Origin: Methylocystis bryophila
GTDB lineage: Bacteria > Pseudomonadota > Alphaproteobacteria > Rhizobiales > Beijerinckiaceae
Direction of reading: 5' to 3'
Assembly: GCF_027925445.1 (NCBI RefSeq)
Contig: NZ_AP027149.1
Location: 1,364,001 to 1,428,000 of the forward strand
Length of the DNA stretch: 64,000 bases
Shown: piece by piece, positions 45,097 through 54,222 of the stretch
How positions within the stretch are numbered: the stretch's first letter is position 1
Layout: each line of letters opens with the position of its first letter
The notes under the pieces: model-generated
The model's input: the letters and a program-made list of their open reading frames with translations, nothing else
Told to the model about the DNA's origin: nothing
Databases searched by the model: none
Translations under genes and position numbers: made by a program

Positions 45097-46917
45097 TCAC
45101 TCGAGAAATTTCGGGAACCAGCCCGTCGCTGGCGGCGGCGCGGCGACAGGCGGCGCGACGGCCGGCCCAGGCGCGGTGACAACCGGCGCGGCCATGGGCG
45201 GCAAGAGTGGCGGCGGCGGCGGCGGGATCGCGTCCGAGGCCCAGAGGCTTTTGCCGAACTCGATTCCGGTCGGGAACCAGTCCGGATTGACCGGTCCGTC
45301 AATATGCGCGACCTCCGGCAGCGTCGGGCGCACGGGGCCGAGGGTGGGCGAGAGCCTCTTCAAGTTCTCGTCCTTCCAGCCGCCGCCGAGCGCCATGAAC
45401 AGGCCCACCACGTCGGTGAGCCGCGTTCCTTCCGCCTGCATGCGCGTGGACGAGGCCTGCAGCCACGTTTGCTCGGCGTTCAAGACCTGCAGCATGTTGA
45501 CCGAGCTGCCCTCTTTCATGAGGAACTGCTTCTTGACGATCTCGAAGCTCTTCCTCGCCACCGTTTCAGAGTGGATCGCCGCCCTCACCGCCTTGGCGTC
45601 GGCCTGAAGCGCGCGCAGCGCGTCAGCGACGTTCTGGAAGGCCGTGATCACGGCTTGCCGATAAAGGGCCTCGGCCTGGGTCAGCGCGGCCTCCGCAGAC
45701 CTCTGCTTGTTGAGCAGTGTGAAGCCGTCGAAAATCGGCGCCGCGACGTTGCTCGCGCCGACCCAGAAGCCCGAGCCCGGCGGCGGGAAAGGCGAGAAGA
45801 GCTTCGCGAAGTTGAAGGCGCCGACGCCGGCGTTGGACGAGAGCGTGACGTTGGGCAGGCGCGCGGCGATAGCGACGCCGATCTGCGCGCTGAGCGAATG
45901 CATGTTGGCCTCGGCGGCGCGCACGTCGGGCCGCTGACGCACGAAGGCCGAAGGCAGCGTGAGAGGCAGTGCGTCGGGCAGCGCCAGCGTTCTGAGGTTG
46001 AAGGTCTCGGGAACCGCGGCGGTCGAATATTGTCCCGCCAAGGCGGTCAGCAGATCGCGTTGCAACGCCAGCGCCTTCTCGAGCGGTGGCAGCAATTGCT
46101 CCATCTGCGCCAGCGCCGCCTCCTGCACGAGCACATCGGCCTGCGCCACCGCGCCGATCGCATATTGCTTGCGCAAGATGCTCAGCATGTTGTGCGCTTC
46201 GTTAATGACCTCGCGCGTGGCGGCGAGCTGGCCGCGCAGCGCAGCCTCCTGCGTCGCAGCCGAAGCGACGTTGCTGGTCAGCGTCAGATAGGCCGCTTCG
46301 AGCTGATAACGCTGCTGGTCGGTCTGAGCTTCGAGCGATTCGACGGCGCGCAGATTCTGCCCCCAAATGTCGGGCGTATAGGAGACGGACAACACTTTCT
46401 GGAAAAGACCGTAGGGGTTGGTCGGGCCTGCGCCCTGGAATGTCTGAACGTAGTTCGCGAACTGATAAGTGTCGCCCGACGTCGCCGTGAGCTGGGGCAG
46501 GAAGCCGCCCTTCTGCGCCTCGGCCTGGTAATAGGCGATGCGAATCGCTGCCTGCGCCGCCTGCAGCGACGCATTTTGCTCGATCGCCGCCTCGATGAGC
46601 GCGTTGAGGTTCTTGTTGTGGAAGACCTCCCACCAGCGCGCGGGGATCTCGTCGACGACGACGACCTGCTGCGAGCCGGCGCTCTTCACCGGCTCCGGCG
46701 TGAAGCGGTCGACGGATGGCGGCGGCGGAGACACGAAGTCCGGACCCACCGCGCAGCCGGAGAGAACGAGGACGCTCACGCCCGTTACAACATGGGCGGC
46801 GACCGCAAGGACGGGATGTCGCCTGGCGAAAGGCGTTCTCAAACGTTGCTTCACCCGCCATTCCCGCAATTTGGCTGCATCCCGGAAGCTTTTTCTGGTT
46901 CCGGCCTCGCGCGACAT
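45097..46917 (-). CDS. Outer-membrane efflux lipoprotein (NodT/OprM family)
   Basis: A TolC-like outer-membrane factor of about 606 residues. The lipobox is VLVLSGCAVGPDF, typical of NodT-type factors. Repeated helical barrels include RAAEANMHSLSAQIGVAIAARLPNVTL and a proline/alanine-rich tail. ATG 46917 is used; GTG 46854 would give a more usual signal length and has GGGA upstream, so the start is uncertain. It diverges from the heavy-metal RND adaptor, with 236 bases between, and presumably completes that pump. Confidence 0.88.
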   Translation of the reverse strand: MSREAGTRKSFRDAAKLREWRVKQRLRTPFARRHPVLAVAAHVVTGVSVLVLSGCAVGPDFVSPPPPSVDRFTPEPVKSAGSQQVVVVDEIPARWWEVFHNKNLNALIEAAIEQNASLQAAQAAIRIAYYQAEAQKGGFLPQLTATSGDTYQFANYVQTFQGAGPTNPYGLFQKVLSVSYTPDIWGQNLRAVESLEAQTDQQRYQLEAAYLTLTSNVASAATQEAALRGQLAATREVINEAHNMLSILRKQYAIGAVAQADVLVQEAALAQMEQLLPPLEKALALQRDLLTALAGQYSTAAVPETFNLRTLALPDALPLTLPSAFVRQRPDVRAAEANMHSLSAQIGVAIAARLPNVTLSSNAGVGAFNFAKLFSPFPPPGSGFWVGASNVAAPIFDGFTLLNKQRSAEAALTQAEALYRQAVITAFQNVADALRALQADAKAVRAAIHSETVARKSFEIVKKQFLMKEGSSVNMLQVLNAEQTWLQASSTRMQAEGTRLTDVVGLFMALGGGWKDENLKRLSPTLGPVRPTLPEVAHIDGPVNPDWFPTGIEFGKSLWASDAIPPPPPPLLPPMAAPVVTAPGPAVAPPVAAPPPATGWFPKFLE

Positions 46918-47153
46918 AGACCTGAGCAAGCCGGCGCGGCCGTCTTGGGTTTTCCCCCAAGCCCGCGCGTCGGCAAAGCCCGAGGCGATATTGCAAATGC
47001 GTCCTCAGCGGGTCTACCGTTGATTTTGACAGTGGACCAAAGGCCGGCTCTCTGTCCATACCTCCAATCGCGAGGCCCCTAACGCCCGCTTCGCCGCACT
47101 GCGGCGCGAGCGATCCGGACGACGATGAGACGCGCCTGCCGCAGGACGGTTGA

Positions 47154-48356
47154 ATGAGTGAAGCTCCCAAAATCCCGCGAAATTATGTGAGCTATGGCGT
47201 CGCAGCCCTCATCGCCCTTGTCGTCGCCTATGTGGGCTTTGCGTTTTTCCTCGCCAAGAAACCGGCCGAAGTAAAGCCCGTGGCGGCGGAGACCGTCCCG
47301 GGAGAGCTTGCGGTCGACCTCAATGAAAAGCAGCTCCAGGCGATCAAGATCGGCGTCGTGGGAACGCGGACCTTCGTCATCGAGCGGCAGGCCGTCGGCA
47401 CGATTGATTTCAATCAGAACCGGCTGACGCAGGTCTTCACGCCCTATCAGGGCCGAATCATCGCCGCCTTGCCCAACGTCGGCGACAGGGTCGAGAAGGA
47501 TCAGGTGCTGTTCACCATCGACAGTCCCGATCTCCTCAACGCGGAATCGGCGTTGATCGCCGCCGCGGGGGTTCTGAAGCTGCAAAATGCGACGCTGGCC
47601 CGCGCCCAGAAGATGAAGTCCTTCGGCGGCGCCTCGCAGCAAGCGGTCGATCAATCCGCCTCGGATCAGCAGACCGCGGAAGGCAATCTGAAGTCTGCGC
47701 GCGACGCCGTGCGCATCTTCGGCAAGACCGACGAGGAAATCGACAACATCATCGCTCTGCGCAAGGCCGATCCGCGCCTCGTCGTGAAAAGCCCGATGAC
47801 CGGCTATGTCACGACGCGCAACGCCGCGCCCGGCCTGTTCGTCCAGCCCGGCGTCGCGCCTCCGCCTTTCACGGTCGCCGATCTCTCCACCATGTGGTTG
47901 TTCGCCAATGTGCCAGAGACGGAGACGCCCCTCTTCAAGGTCGGGCAGAGGCTCAAGGCGCATGTCGCCGCCTATCCGGGACGGGATTTCGACGGAACGA
48001 TCACCGTGCTCGGCCCTTCCGTCGACCCCAACACGCGTCGCATTTTCGTGCGCTCGGAGATCGAAGACCCGCAGCATTTGCTGCGCGGCGGCATGTTCGC
48101 GGATTTCACGATCCGCCTGGACGACGCGGTCAACGCGACCGCCGTGCCAGCCGCCGCCGTGGTGCGCGAAGGCGACGGCTCGATGAGCGCATGGACGACG
48201 AAGGACGACCGCCACTTCGTGCGCAGAACGGTCAAGGTCGGCCACATCCAGGAGGGATACGATCAGATCCTCGAAGGCTTGAAGCGCGGCGAGCGTGTCG
48301 TCGTCGAGGGCGCGGTGTTCTTGAGCAATAAGCTCGCCGGCGGCTCGACCGACTGA
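47154..48356 (+). CDS. RND efflux membrane fusion protein, heavy-metal type
   Basis: A 400-residue adaptor with one N-terminal helix (VSYGVAALIALVVAYVGFAFFL) instead of a cleavable lipoprotein signal. The lipoyl halves are QGRIIAALPNVGDRVEKDQVLFTI and SPMTGYVTTRNAAPGLFV, separated by a helical hairpin; a beta-barrel domain with ANVPETETPLFKVGQRL follows. It resembles CzcB/CusB-type adaptors. It lies 48 bases upstream of the RND pump and diverges from the outer-membrane factor. Confidence 0.9.
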   Translation: MSEAPKIPRNYVSYGVAALIALVVAYVGFAFFLAKKPAEVKPVAAETVPGELAVDLNEKQLQAIKIGVVGTRTFVIERQAVGTIDFNQNRLTQVFTPYQGRIIAALPNVGDRVEKDQVLFTIDSPDLLNAESALIAAAGVLKLQNATLARAQKMKSFGGASQQAVDQSASDQQTAEGNLKSARDAVRIFGKTDEEIDNIIALRKADPRLVVKSPMTGYVTTRNAAPGLFVQPGVAPPPFTVADLSTMWLFANVPETETPLFKVGQRLKAHVAAYPGRDFDGTITVLGPSVDPNTRRIFVRSEIEDPQHLLRGGMFADFTIRLDDAVNATAVPAAAVVREGDGSMSAWTTKDDRHFVRRTVKVGHIQEGYDQILEGLKRGERVVVEGAVFLSNKLAGGSTD

Positions 48357-48404
48357 TCACGGGGTCAGAGCGCCCAGGCGTCGAAAGAAACGAGGTTCGG
48401 AAAA

Positions 48405-51400
48405 GTGCTCAAGGCCATCCTTCAATTCGGATTGACGCGCCGGGCGATCATCGTGATCGGCGTCATCATTTTCGTGGCCGCCGGACTGCTCGCCTTCTCG
48501 AAGCTGAACATCGAGGCTTATCCCAATCCGGCTCCGGTCATTCTCGAAATCACCGCGCAGGCCGCGGGCCTCTCCGCCGAGGAGATGGAGAGATATTACA
48601 CGATCCCAATCGAAAGCGCGCTCTATCCTGTGCCCGGCGTCGTCAATGTGCGCTCGACCTCCTTTTACGGCCTCTCCTTCGTGCGCGTGGCCTTCAAATA
48701 TGGCGTGGACTACTATTTCGCCTATACGCAGGCGGCGATCGCGCTGCAACAGGGAGTGACGCTGCCGGGCAGCCAATCCGCGCAGATTCAGCAGTCGAGC
48801 CTCACCGGCGAGATATACCGTTATCAGGTCACCGGCCCACCGAATTTCGGCCTGACCAATCTGCGCACGATCCAAGACTACATCATAACGCGCCGGATGC
48901 TCACCATCCCCGGCGTCGTCCAGATCAACTCTTGGGGCGGCACGACCAAGCAGTTCAACGTCGACGTCAATCTGCGGAAGCTCGAAGCCTATAACGTCAC
49001 GATCCCGCAGATCATCTCGGCGATCGGAAACGCCAACGCCAATGTGGGCGGCCGCGAGATCCAGATCGGGCAGCAGTCGATCAACATTCGCGGGATCGGC
49101 CTCATCGACGACGGCGGCGCTGACGATGTGACCCGGGGCACACGCACCGAGGACATCGAGAATATCGTGCTCTCGCAGACAAACGGCGTGCCGGTGACGC
49201 TCAAGGACGTCGCAAACGTCAATGTCGGCTATGTGCCGCGGCTCGGCATCGCGGGGCGCGATCATGAAGACGACATCGCCGCCGCGATCCTGCTCATGGG
49301 CCGCATGCACCACACGAACGACGTGCTGCCCGGGGTCGAGGAGGCGGCGGAAAGGCTCAATCACGACGGCACGCTGCCGCCGGGCGTGAAGATCGAATCC
49401 TATTACGACCGCGGCGCCCTCGTCGAGGTCACGACCCATACGGTTTTGCACAATCTCTTTTTCGGTTGCGCGCTGGTGTTCCTCATTCAGTGGATCTTCC
49501 TTGGCGACTTGCGCAGCGCGATCATCGTGGGCGTGAACATTCCCTTCGCGCTGTTTTTTGCGATCATCATGCTGGTGATCCGGGGCGAGGACGCCAATCT
49601 GCTTTCCGTGGGCGCCGTCGACTTCGGCATCATCGTCGACTCGGCGGTTATTCTCGTCGAGAACATCTTCCGGAACTTTCAATCGCCGAAGGCGGCGCGC
49701 GAGGAGCTGCTCGGTCATTTGACCGAAGGCTTCTGGGGCGAGGACCCAACGACGCCCATGGGCGCTCACGGCCGCGCCGCGATTTGGACCAATCGGCTGC
49801 GGCTCATCTTCATCTCGGCGCTTCAGGTCGACAAGGCGGTGTTCTTCACGGCGACGATCACCGTGACGGCCTTTCTGCCGCTCTTCACGATGACCGGCGT
49901 CGAGGGCCAGATTTTCGGTCCGATGGCGCGAACCTACGCCTATGCGCTCGCGGGCGCGCTCATGGCGACCTTCACGATCACGCCGGTGCTGGCTTCGCTC
50001 GTCTTGCCGCAACATGTCGAAGAGGTCGAGACCTGGGTCGTCCGTCAGCTGCGCGAGCGCTACACGCCCGCGCTGCGCTGGGCGCTTTCCAACGCCAATC
50101 TGGCGATCGGCCTCGGCGGCGCTTTTCTGCTTCTCAGCCTTCTCGTCGCGACGCGTCTCGGCAGCGAGTTTCTACCGGCGCTCGAGGAGGGCAATTTCTG
50201 GATCCGCGCGCAGATGCCGCCGACGATCTCGCTCGAGGACGGCACGGAAGCGACGCGCAAGATGCGCGAGATCTTGCTGCGTCATCCCGAGGTGATCACC
50301 GTGGTCTCCCAGCACGGCCGACCGGACAACGGCTCCGACGCCTCGCCCTTTTCCAACGTCGAGCTCTTTGTGCCGCTGAAGCCTTTCGATAAGTGGCCCT
50401 CCCGGCTCACAAAGGAGAAGCTCACCGACATCGTCCAAAAGGAGTTCGAGGACGAGCTTCCAGGCATCAGCTTCAATTTCTCTCAATATATTCAAGACAA
50501 CGTGGAAGAGGCGCTGTCGGGCGTCAAGGGCGCGAACTCGATCAAGATCGTCGGGCCCAATCTGACGAAGCTAGAGGATCTCGCCGAGCAGATCATGAAG
50601 GAGATGCGTCAGGTTCGCGGCGTCGCGGACCTCGGCGTCTTCCACGTGATGGGCCAGCCCAACCTCAACATTAAGGTCGACCGCGCGAAATGCGCGCGTT
50701 ATGGGCTGAACGTCGGCGACGTCACCACGATCGTCCAGGCCGCGACCGGCGGGACCGTCGCGACGACGGTGCTCGAAGGCGATCGGCAATTCGGCGTGCA
50801 AGTGCGGCTGCAGCCGGAGTTTCGGAACTCAATCGACAAAATTGCCGCGATAAAGGTCGGCGTCAACACGCCGGCTTCGGCCAACGCCTATATTCCGCTG
50901 CGCGATCTTGCGTCGATCTCGCTCGAGACGGGCGCTTCCTTCATCTATCGCGACCGCAGCCAGCGTTATGTGCCCATCAAGTTCAGCGTGCGCGGCCGCG
51001 ACCTCGGCAGCACGGTCGCCGAGGCGCAGACGCGCATAACCAAGGCGATCAAGCTGCCGACAGGTTATCAGATCCTTTGGGCGGGCGAGTTCGAGAACCT
51101 ACAGGAGGCGAAGAAGCGGCTTTATTTCGTGGTGCCGGTCACCTTCGCGTTGATCTTGCTCTTGCTCTATAGTCTCTTCAACTCGCTGCGCGACAGCCTG
51201 GTCGCCATGGCCGGCATCCCCTTCGCGATCAGCGGCGGCATTATCGCGCTTTACGTCTCGGGCCTCGACTTCTCCATCTCGGCGGCGATCGGCTTCATCT
51301 CGCTCTTCGGCGTCGCGGTGATGGACGGCATTCTGAACATCACTTATTTCCGCGAGCTGACGATTCGAGGCATGGATTTCGAGGAAGCGATCTTCCACGG

Positions 51401-51656
51401 CTCGGAGCAGCGCATGCGGCCGATGCTGATGACCGCGCTCTCCGCCGGCGTGGGGCTGTTCCCGGCCGCGATCTCCAACGCGATCGGCTCGCAAGTGCAG
51501 CGTCCGCTCGCCACCGTCGTCGTCGGCGGCATGCTGCTCGGCCCCATCATGCTGCTTGTCGTCGCGCCGGCGCTGCGCTCGGTCTTCCTCAGCCCGCCGC
51601 GCTTCGGCGCGCATGCGTCCGAGACGGACGAAGAAGACTCCCACCGGGCGCATTGA
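48405..51656 (+). CDS. Heavy-metal RND efflux pump (CzcA/CusA family)
   Basis: A 1083-residue inner-membrane proton antiporter with 12 helices and two periplasmic porter loops. The fourth helix contains DFGIIVDSAVILVEN; Asp406, Asp412 and Glu419 align with Asp402, Asp408 and Glu415 of CzcA, the metal-RND proton relay. AYPNPAPVILEI and PGVVNVRSTSFYG near the N-terminus are also of this class. The exported metal cannot be told: candidate methionines of CusA-type pumps were not placed. The start is GTG 48405. A PII-family gene follows 138 bases later. Confidence 0.92.
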   Translation: MLKAILQFGLTRRAIIVIGVIIFVAAGLLAFSKLNIEAYPNPAPVILEITAQAAGLSAEEMERYYTIPIESALYPVPGVVNVRSTSFYGLSFVRVAFKYGVDYYFAYTQAAIALQQGVTLPGSQSAQIQQSSLTGEIYRYQVTGPPNFGLTNLRTIQDYIITRRMLTIPGVVQINSWGGTTKQFNVDVNLRKLEAYNVTIPQIISAIGNANANVGGREIQIGQQSINIRGIGLIDDGGADDVTRGTRTEDIENIVLSQTNGVPVTLKDVANVNVGYVPRLGIAGRDHEDDIAAAILLMGRMHHTNDVLPGVEEAAERLNHDGTLPPGVKIESYYDRGALVEVTTHTVLHNLFFGCALVFLIQWIFLGDLRSAIIVGVNIPFALFFAIIMLVIRGEDANLLSVGAVDFGIIVDSAVILVENIFRNFQSPKAAREELLGHLTEGFWGEDPTTPMGAHGRAAIWTNRLRLIFISALQVDKAVFFTATITVTAFLPLFTMTGVEGQIFGPMARTYAYALAGALMATFTITPVLASLVLPQHVEEVETWVVRQLRERYTPALRWALSNANLAIGLGGAFLLLSLLVATRLGSEFLPALEEGNFWIRAQMPPTISLEDGTEATRKMREILLRHPEVITVVSQHGRPDNGSDASPFSNVELFVPLKPFDKWPSRLTKEKLTDIVQKEFEDELPGISFNFSQYIQDNVEEALSGVKGANSIKIVGPNLTKLEDLAEQIMKEMRQVRGVADLGVFHVMGQPNLNIKVDRAKCARYGLNVGDVTTIVQAATGGTVATTVLEGDRQFGVQVRLQPEFRNSIDKIAAIKVGVNTPASANAYIPLRDLASISLETGASFIYRDRSQRYVPIKFSVRGRDLGSTVAEAQTRITKAIKLPTGYQILWAGEFENLQEAKKRLYFVVPVTFALILLLLYSLFNSLRDSLVAMAGIPFAISGGIIALYVSGLDFSISAAIGFISLFGVAVMDGILNITYFRELTIRGMDFEEAIFHGSEQRMRPMLMTALSAGVGLFPAAISNAIGSQVQRPLATVVVGGMLLGPIMLLVVAPALRSVFLSPPRFGAHASETDEEDSHRAH

Positions 51657-51794
51657 CCGGACAAGACGCCACAGCCCCACATGGCGCCGCGCCTGATGCG
51701 GTAGGGGATTTTGATTGCGGGGCGCAATGCTTTTGGCGCAGGATCAGCGCGAGGCGCTCGGGCCCGGTCCGGCGACAGATGGCGGGGAAAGCAA

Positions 51795-52133
51795 ATGAAA
51801 TGCGTGGCTGCCGTCATTCGTCCGTTCAAGCTGACCGACGTCAAAGACGCCTTGCGCAAGATCGGCGTGATGGGACTGACGGTCACCGAGGTGAAGGGCT
51901 ATGGGCGCCAAGCGGGGCACGCCGACATCTACCGGGACGCGGAGCATGTCGCCATGTTCATCCCCAAAGTGAAAATCGAGGTCGTCGTCAACGCCGAGAT
52001 GGTCGAGAGGGCGATCGAGAAGATCATTGAGATCGCGAGAACCGGAACGCATGGCGACGGAAAGATTTTTGTCTACACTCTGGATCAGGTCGTCCGCATC
52101 CGCACGGGCGAGCGCGACAAGGATGCGATTTGA
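51795..52133 (+). CDS. PII-family signal protein, atypical (efflux-associated)
   Basis: A 112-residue PII trimer protein: MKCVAAVIRPFKLTDVKDAL and VTEVKGYGRQAGHADIY are unmistakable, and the C-terminal GDGKIFVYTLDQVVRIRTGE keeps the nucleotide-binding loop. In the T loop, position 51, the uridylylated tyrosine of GlnB/GlnK, is histidine (YRDAEH; Tyr46 is kept). A PII subgroup is known to sit beside CusABC/CzcABC-type metal pumps, and this gene lies behind such a pump. It is thus unlikely to serve the usual GlnD-controlled nitrogen cascade. ATG 51795 follows GGGGAAAG. Confidence 0.9.
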   Translation: MKCVAAVIRPFKLTDVKDALRKIGVMGLTVTEVKGYGRQAGHADIYRDAEHVAMFIPKVKIEVVVNAEMVERAIEKIIEIARTGTHGDGKIFVYTLDQVVRIRTGERDKDAI

Positions 52134-52465
52134 GCGGCGTGAAAGTTGTTCCGACCGCAAGCCTAACATAGGCGTGCGCGTAACCCGCACATCGCCTCAT
52201 CTAGCGATTCTCTCTCAGATTGCCGTGCCGGCGCATGCGGCGTGAATTGGCTCGAGCGAAGTCGTTCGAAAAACAATTGCATTGGCGAAAATTTCGTCGT
52301 CGTCTCATGTCATCGACGCGATAGAAAACGGCCACACGAATAAAACAAGACTGCATCAGATTCATTGGTCGCCGGACCTCCGTTCAACGCGGGGAGCCGC
52401 GCCTAAACTGGCCAAAGGGCGTGGGGTTGCTAGGCCACGCACAAGAAGATCCATGGGAGAGAAAA
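52134..52465. other. Intergenic region, no gene seen
   Basis: A 332-base gap between the PII gene and the small membrane protein. Short frames lack ribosome binding sites; a T-rich or hairpin terminator is not evident. The composition around 52260-52350 is more A+T rich than the flanks. Nothing here is assigned. Confidence 0.45.
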
Positions 52466-52636
52466 ATGGCTGAGAAAGAAATCGAGCTCACTCCGAAGGT
52501 CTATGCGTTTGCCGCCATTGGCGCGGTCATCTTCGGCGCAGCCGGCGCCTGGGCGTTCACCGGCACGCCGGCCGGGATCGTGTCCCCTGCGTTGATCGGC
52601 GCCCTCGCTGGCGGCGCTCTCGGCATGTTCTTTTAA
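52466..52636 (+). CDS. Small glycine/alanine-rich membrane protein
   Basis: A 56-residue protein: a charged start (MAEKEIELTPKVY) and one or two hydrophobic stretches, AFAAIGAVIFGAAGAWAF and VSPALIGALAGGALGMFF, rich in small residues that could pack tightly as a helical hairpin. The ATG at 52466 follows GGGAGAG. I do not recognise the family. It lies 332 bases after the PII gene in the same direction and might belong to the pump region, but a link is unproven. Confidence 0.62.
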   Translation: MAEKEIELTPKVYAFAAIGAVIFGAAGAWAFTGTPAGIVSPALIGALAGGALGMFF

Positions 52637-53163
52637 GCGTCTAATGCTCTCGTCGCGCGTGCGACTCCGCTGGAATCTGACCAGATCGTGACGGTGGCGG
52701 CGTCGCCTAGCGCGCGTCGCCATCTGCATCTTATTGCTTCAAACGATTGGGCGGGGACGAGGTCTCCATCAATTGACTCTGTTCTGCCTCGACACCAACG
52801 CGCTGAACTAAGCAATCTGTGTTCGCTGCCCCAGACCCCATCGCGACGAACCCGCGAAGGCTGTCCTCCACGGTCGGTGGAGACCATAGCTCAGGCGCAG
52901 ATAACGTGGAACAATTCCAAAGTTTAGAGCGCGACTCGCCCGAAAAACCGGTTTCCGCTTTTTCGCATCGCACTCTAAGGGTTCGCATTTCATCATTAAT
53001 GATCAGTCCGACGGCGTGAATGTACACGTATGAGCTTCGTTGACGAACGGTCCCCCTCATGGCCTCAAAGGCTGTGACCAAGCGCTGACCTCTTGATTTG
53101 TCAGAATCTCCGTGGGATGAATCTCATCGATGAAGGGTTGCGATTCCCCCTTCGGAGATCGAG
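52637..53163. other. Intergenic region containing one repeat
   Basis: A 527-base gap. One copy of the palindromic repeat lies at 52923-52978. The rest holds only short frames that lack ribosome binding sites. GC content is lower than in the flanking RND genes, suggesting the left edge of an accessory segment. Confidence 0.5.
52923..52978 (+). repeat. Palindromic intergenic repeat, core module
   Basis: TTTAGAGCGCGACT, then CGAAAAACCGGTTTCC, GCTTTTTCGCAT and CGCACTCTAA. The outer arms (TTAGAGCGCG and CGCACTCTAA) are nearly complementary. It is the same core as at 56111 and 58201. Confidence 0.8.
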
Positions 53164-54135
53164 ATGTTGCTGGGCGCGCCCACCTGGCCAGAAACAGAAT
53201 TGCCAGGAGCGCTCTTTCACGAGCACTGGTGGCTTGCGGCCGCGTCAAACGGGCAATTTCAGGAGGTCAAGGTTTCGAACGACGGCCGCGTCGTCGGCCG
53301 CCTTCCGTTCGTCGTGCGGAGACGGCTGGGCTTTGTCGAATGTTGCATGCCGCCCTTCACTCATGTGCTGGGGCCCGTTATCGACGCGGGTGTTGGGAAG
53401 CCACAAACGCAGCTGCTTCGACGCCTGTCGATCATTCGGGAGCTGATTGACCAGCTTCCAGCCTTCGACTTTTTTCATCAAGCTTTTCCCACATCGGCCG
53501 CCGATGGCCTGGCCTTCCAGGAGCAGGGCTTCGACCTAAAGCCACAATATACCTTTGAAATTGATTGCAGACACGACGAGAAAACGCTTTGGGGCGCGAT
53601 GCACTTCAAGACTCGGCAACATATCCGCCGGGCGGAAGAAAAATTCACTGTCTCCAATGTCGATGACCCGAACGTATTTATTGATTTCTATTTAGACAAT
53701 CTCAGGAAGCGCCACGTAGCAAGTCACACCGATTTTGCAAACTTTCCCGAGCTGTTTCGCCAGAGCCGCGCTCGGGACAGCGGGATGATCTTGAGCGCGA
53801 GATGGCCTGATGGAACGCCCGCAGCGATGGTATATCTCGTCTGGGGACACGGAAGGATGTATTATCTGCTCTCGACCAGGGCTGCGAATATCGGCGATAA
53901 TGGTTCGATAAACCTGTTGATCTGGTCGGCGATCAAGCACGCGAATAGCCGCAGCCTCGTATTCGATCTCGATGGCGTCTCCACGAGCGGAACGGCGCGC
54001 TTTCTCAGTTGCTTCGGCGGATCGCCGAAGTTGCGCATGATCGTAAGCCGAGCGGGCTTGGCCTATGGTGCCGTGCGACACGCCAGACGCGTGCTGTTGT
54101 GGTTCCCGGAGCGGGAGACAAGCAACTTCACCTGA
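53164..54135 (+). CDS. FemAB/GNAT-like acyltransferase
   Basis: A 323-residue protein of the FemAB-like peptidyl/acyl transferase (GNAT) superfamily. MHFKTRQHIRRAEEKFTV, IDFYLDNLRKRHV and MVYLVWGHGRMYYLLSTRA followed by GSINLLIWSAIKHA match the tandem GNAT fold of the BioF2-like/CelD group used in polysaccharide or peptide modification. The substrate is unknown. It begins a three-gene group (acyltransferase, thioesterase, glycosyltransferase) and is separated from the next gene by a repeat. Confidence 0.75.
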   Translation: MLLGAPTWPETELPGALFHEHWWLAAASNGQFQEVKVSNDGRVVGRLPFVVRRRLGFVECCMPPFTHVLGPVIDAGVGKPQTQLLRRLSIIRELIDQLPAFDFFHQAFPTSAADGLAFQEQGFDLKPQYTFEIDCRHDEKTLWGAMHFKTRQHIRRAEEKFTVSNVDDPNVFIDFYLDNLRKRHVASHTDFANFPELFRQSRARDSGMILSARWPDGTPAAMVYLVWGHGRMYYLLSTRAANIGDNGSINLLIWSAIKHANSRSLVFDLDGVSTSGTARFLSCFGGSPKLRMIVSRAGLAYGAVRHARRVLLWFPERETSNFT

Positions 54136-54146
54136 GGATTTGCGGC

Positions 54147-54222
54147 TAAAGCGCGATGCGAAAAAGTGGAGATCGGTCTTTTGCGCGAAATCGCGCTCTA
54201 AAATTTTAGAATCGATCGCGTT
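54147..54222 (-). repeat. Palindromic intergenic repeat, reversed copy
   Basis: AAAGCGCGATGCGAAAAAGTGGAGATCGG, then TTTTGCGCGAAATCGCGCTCTAAAA and TTTTAGAATCGATCGCGTTA. This is the reverse complement of the core at 58201 followed by its left linker. It ends one base before the start codon proposed for the thioesterase. Confidence 0.8.
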
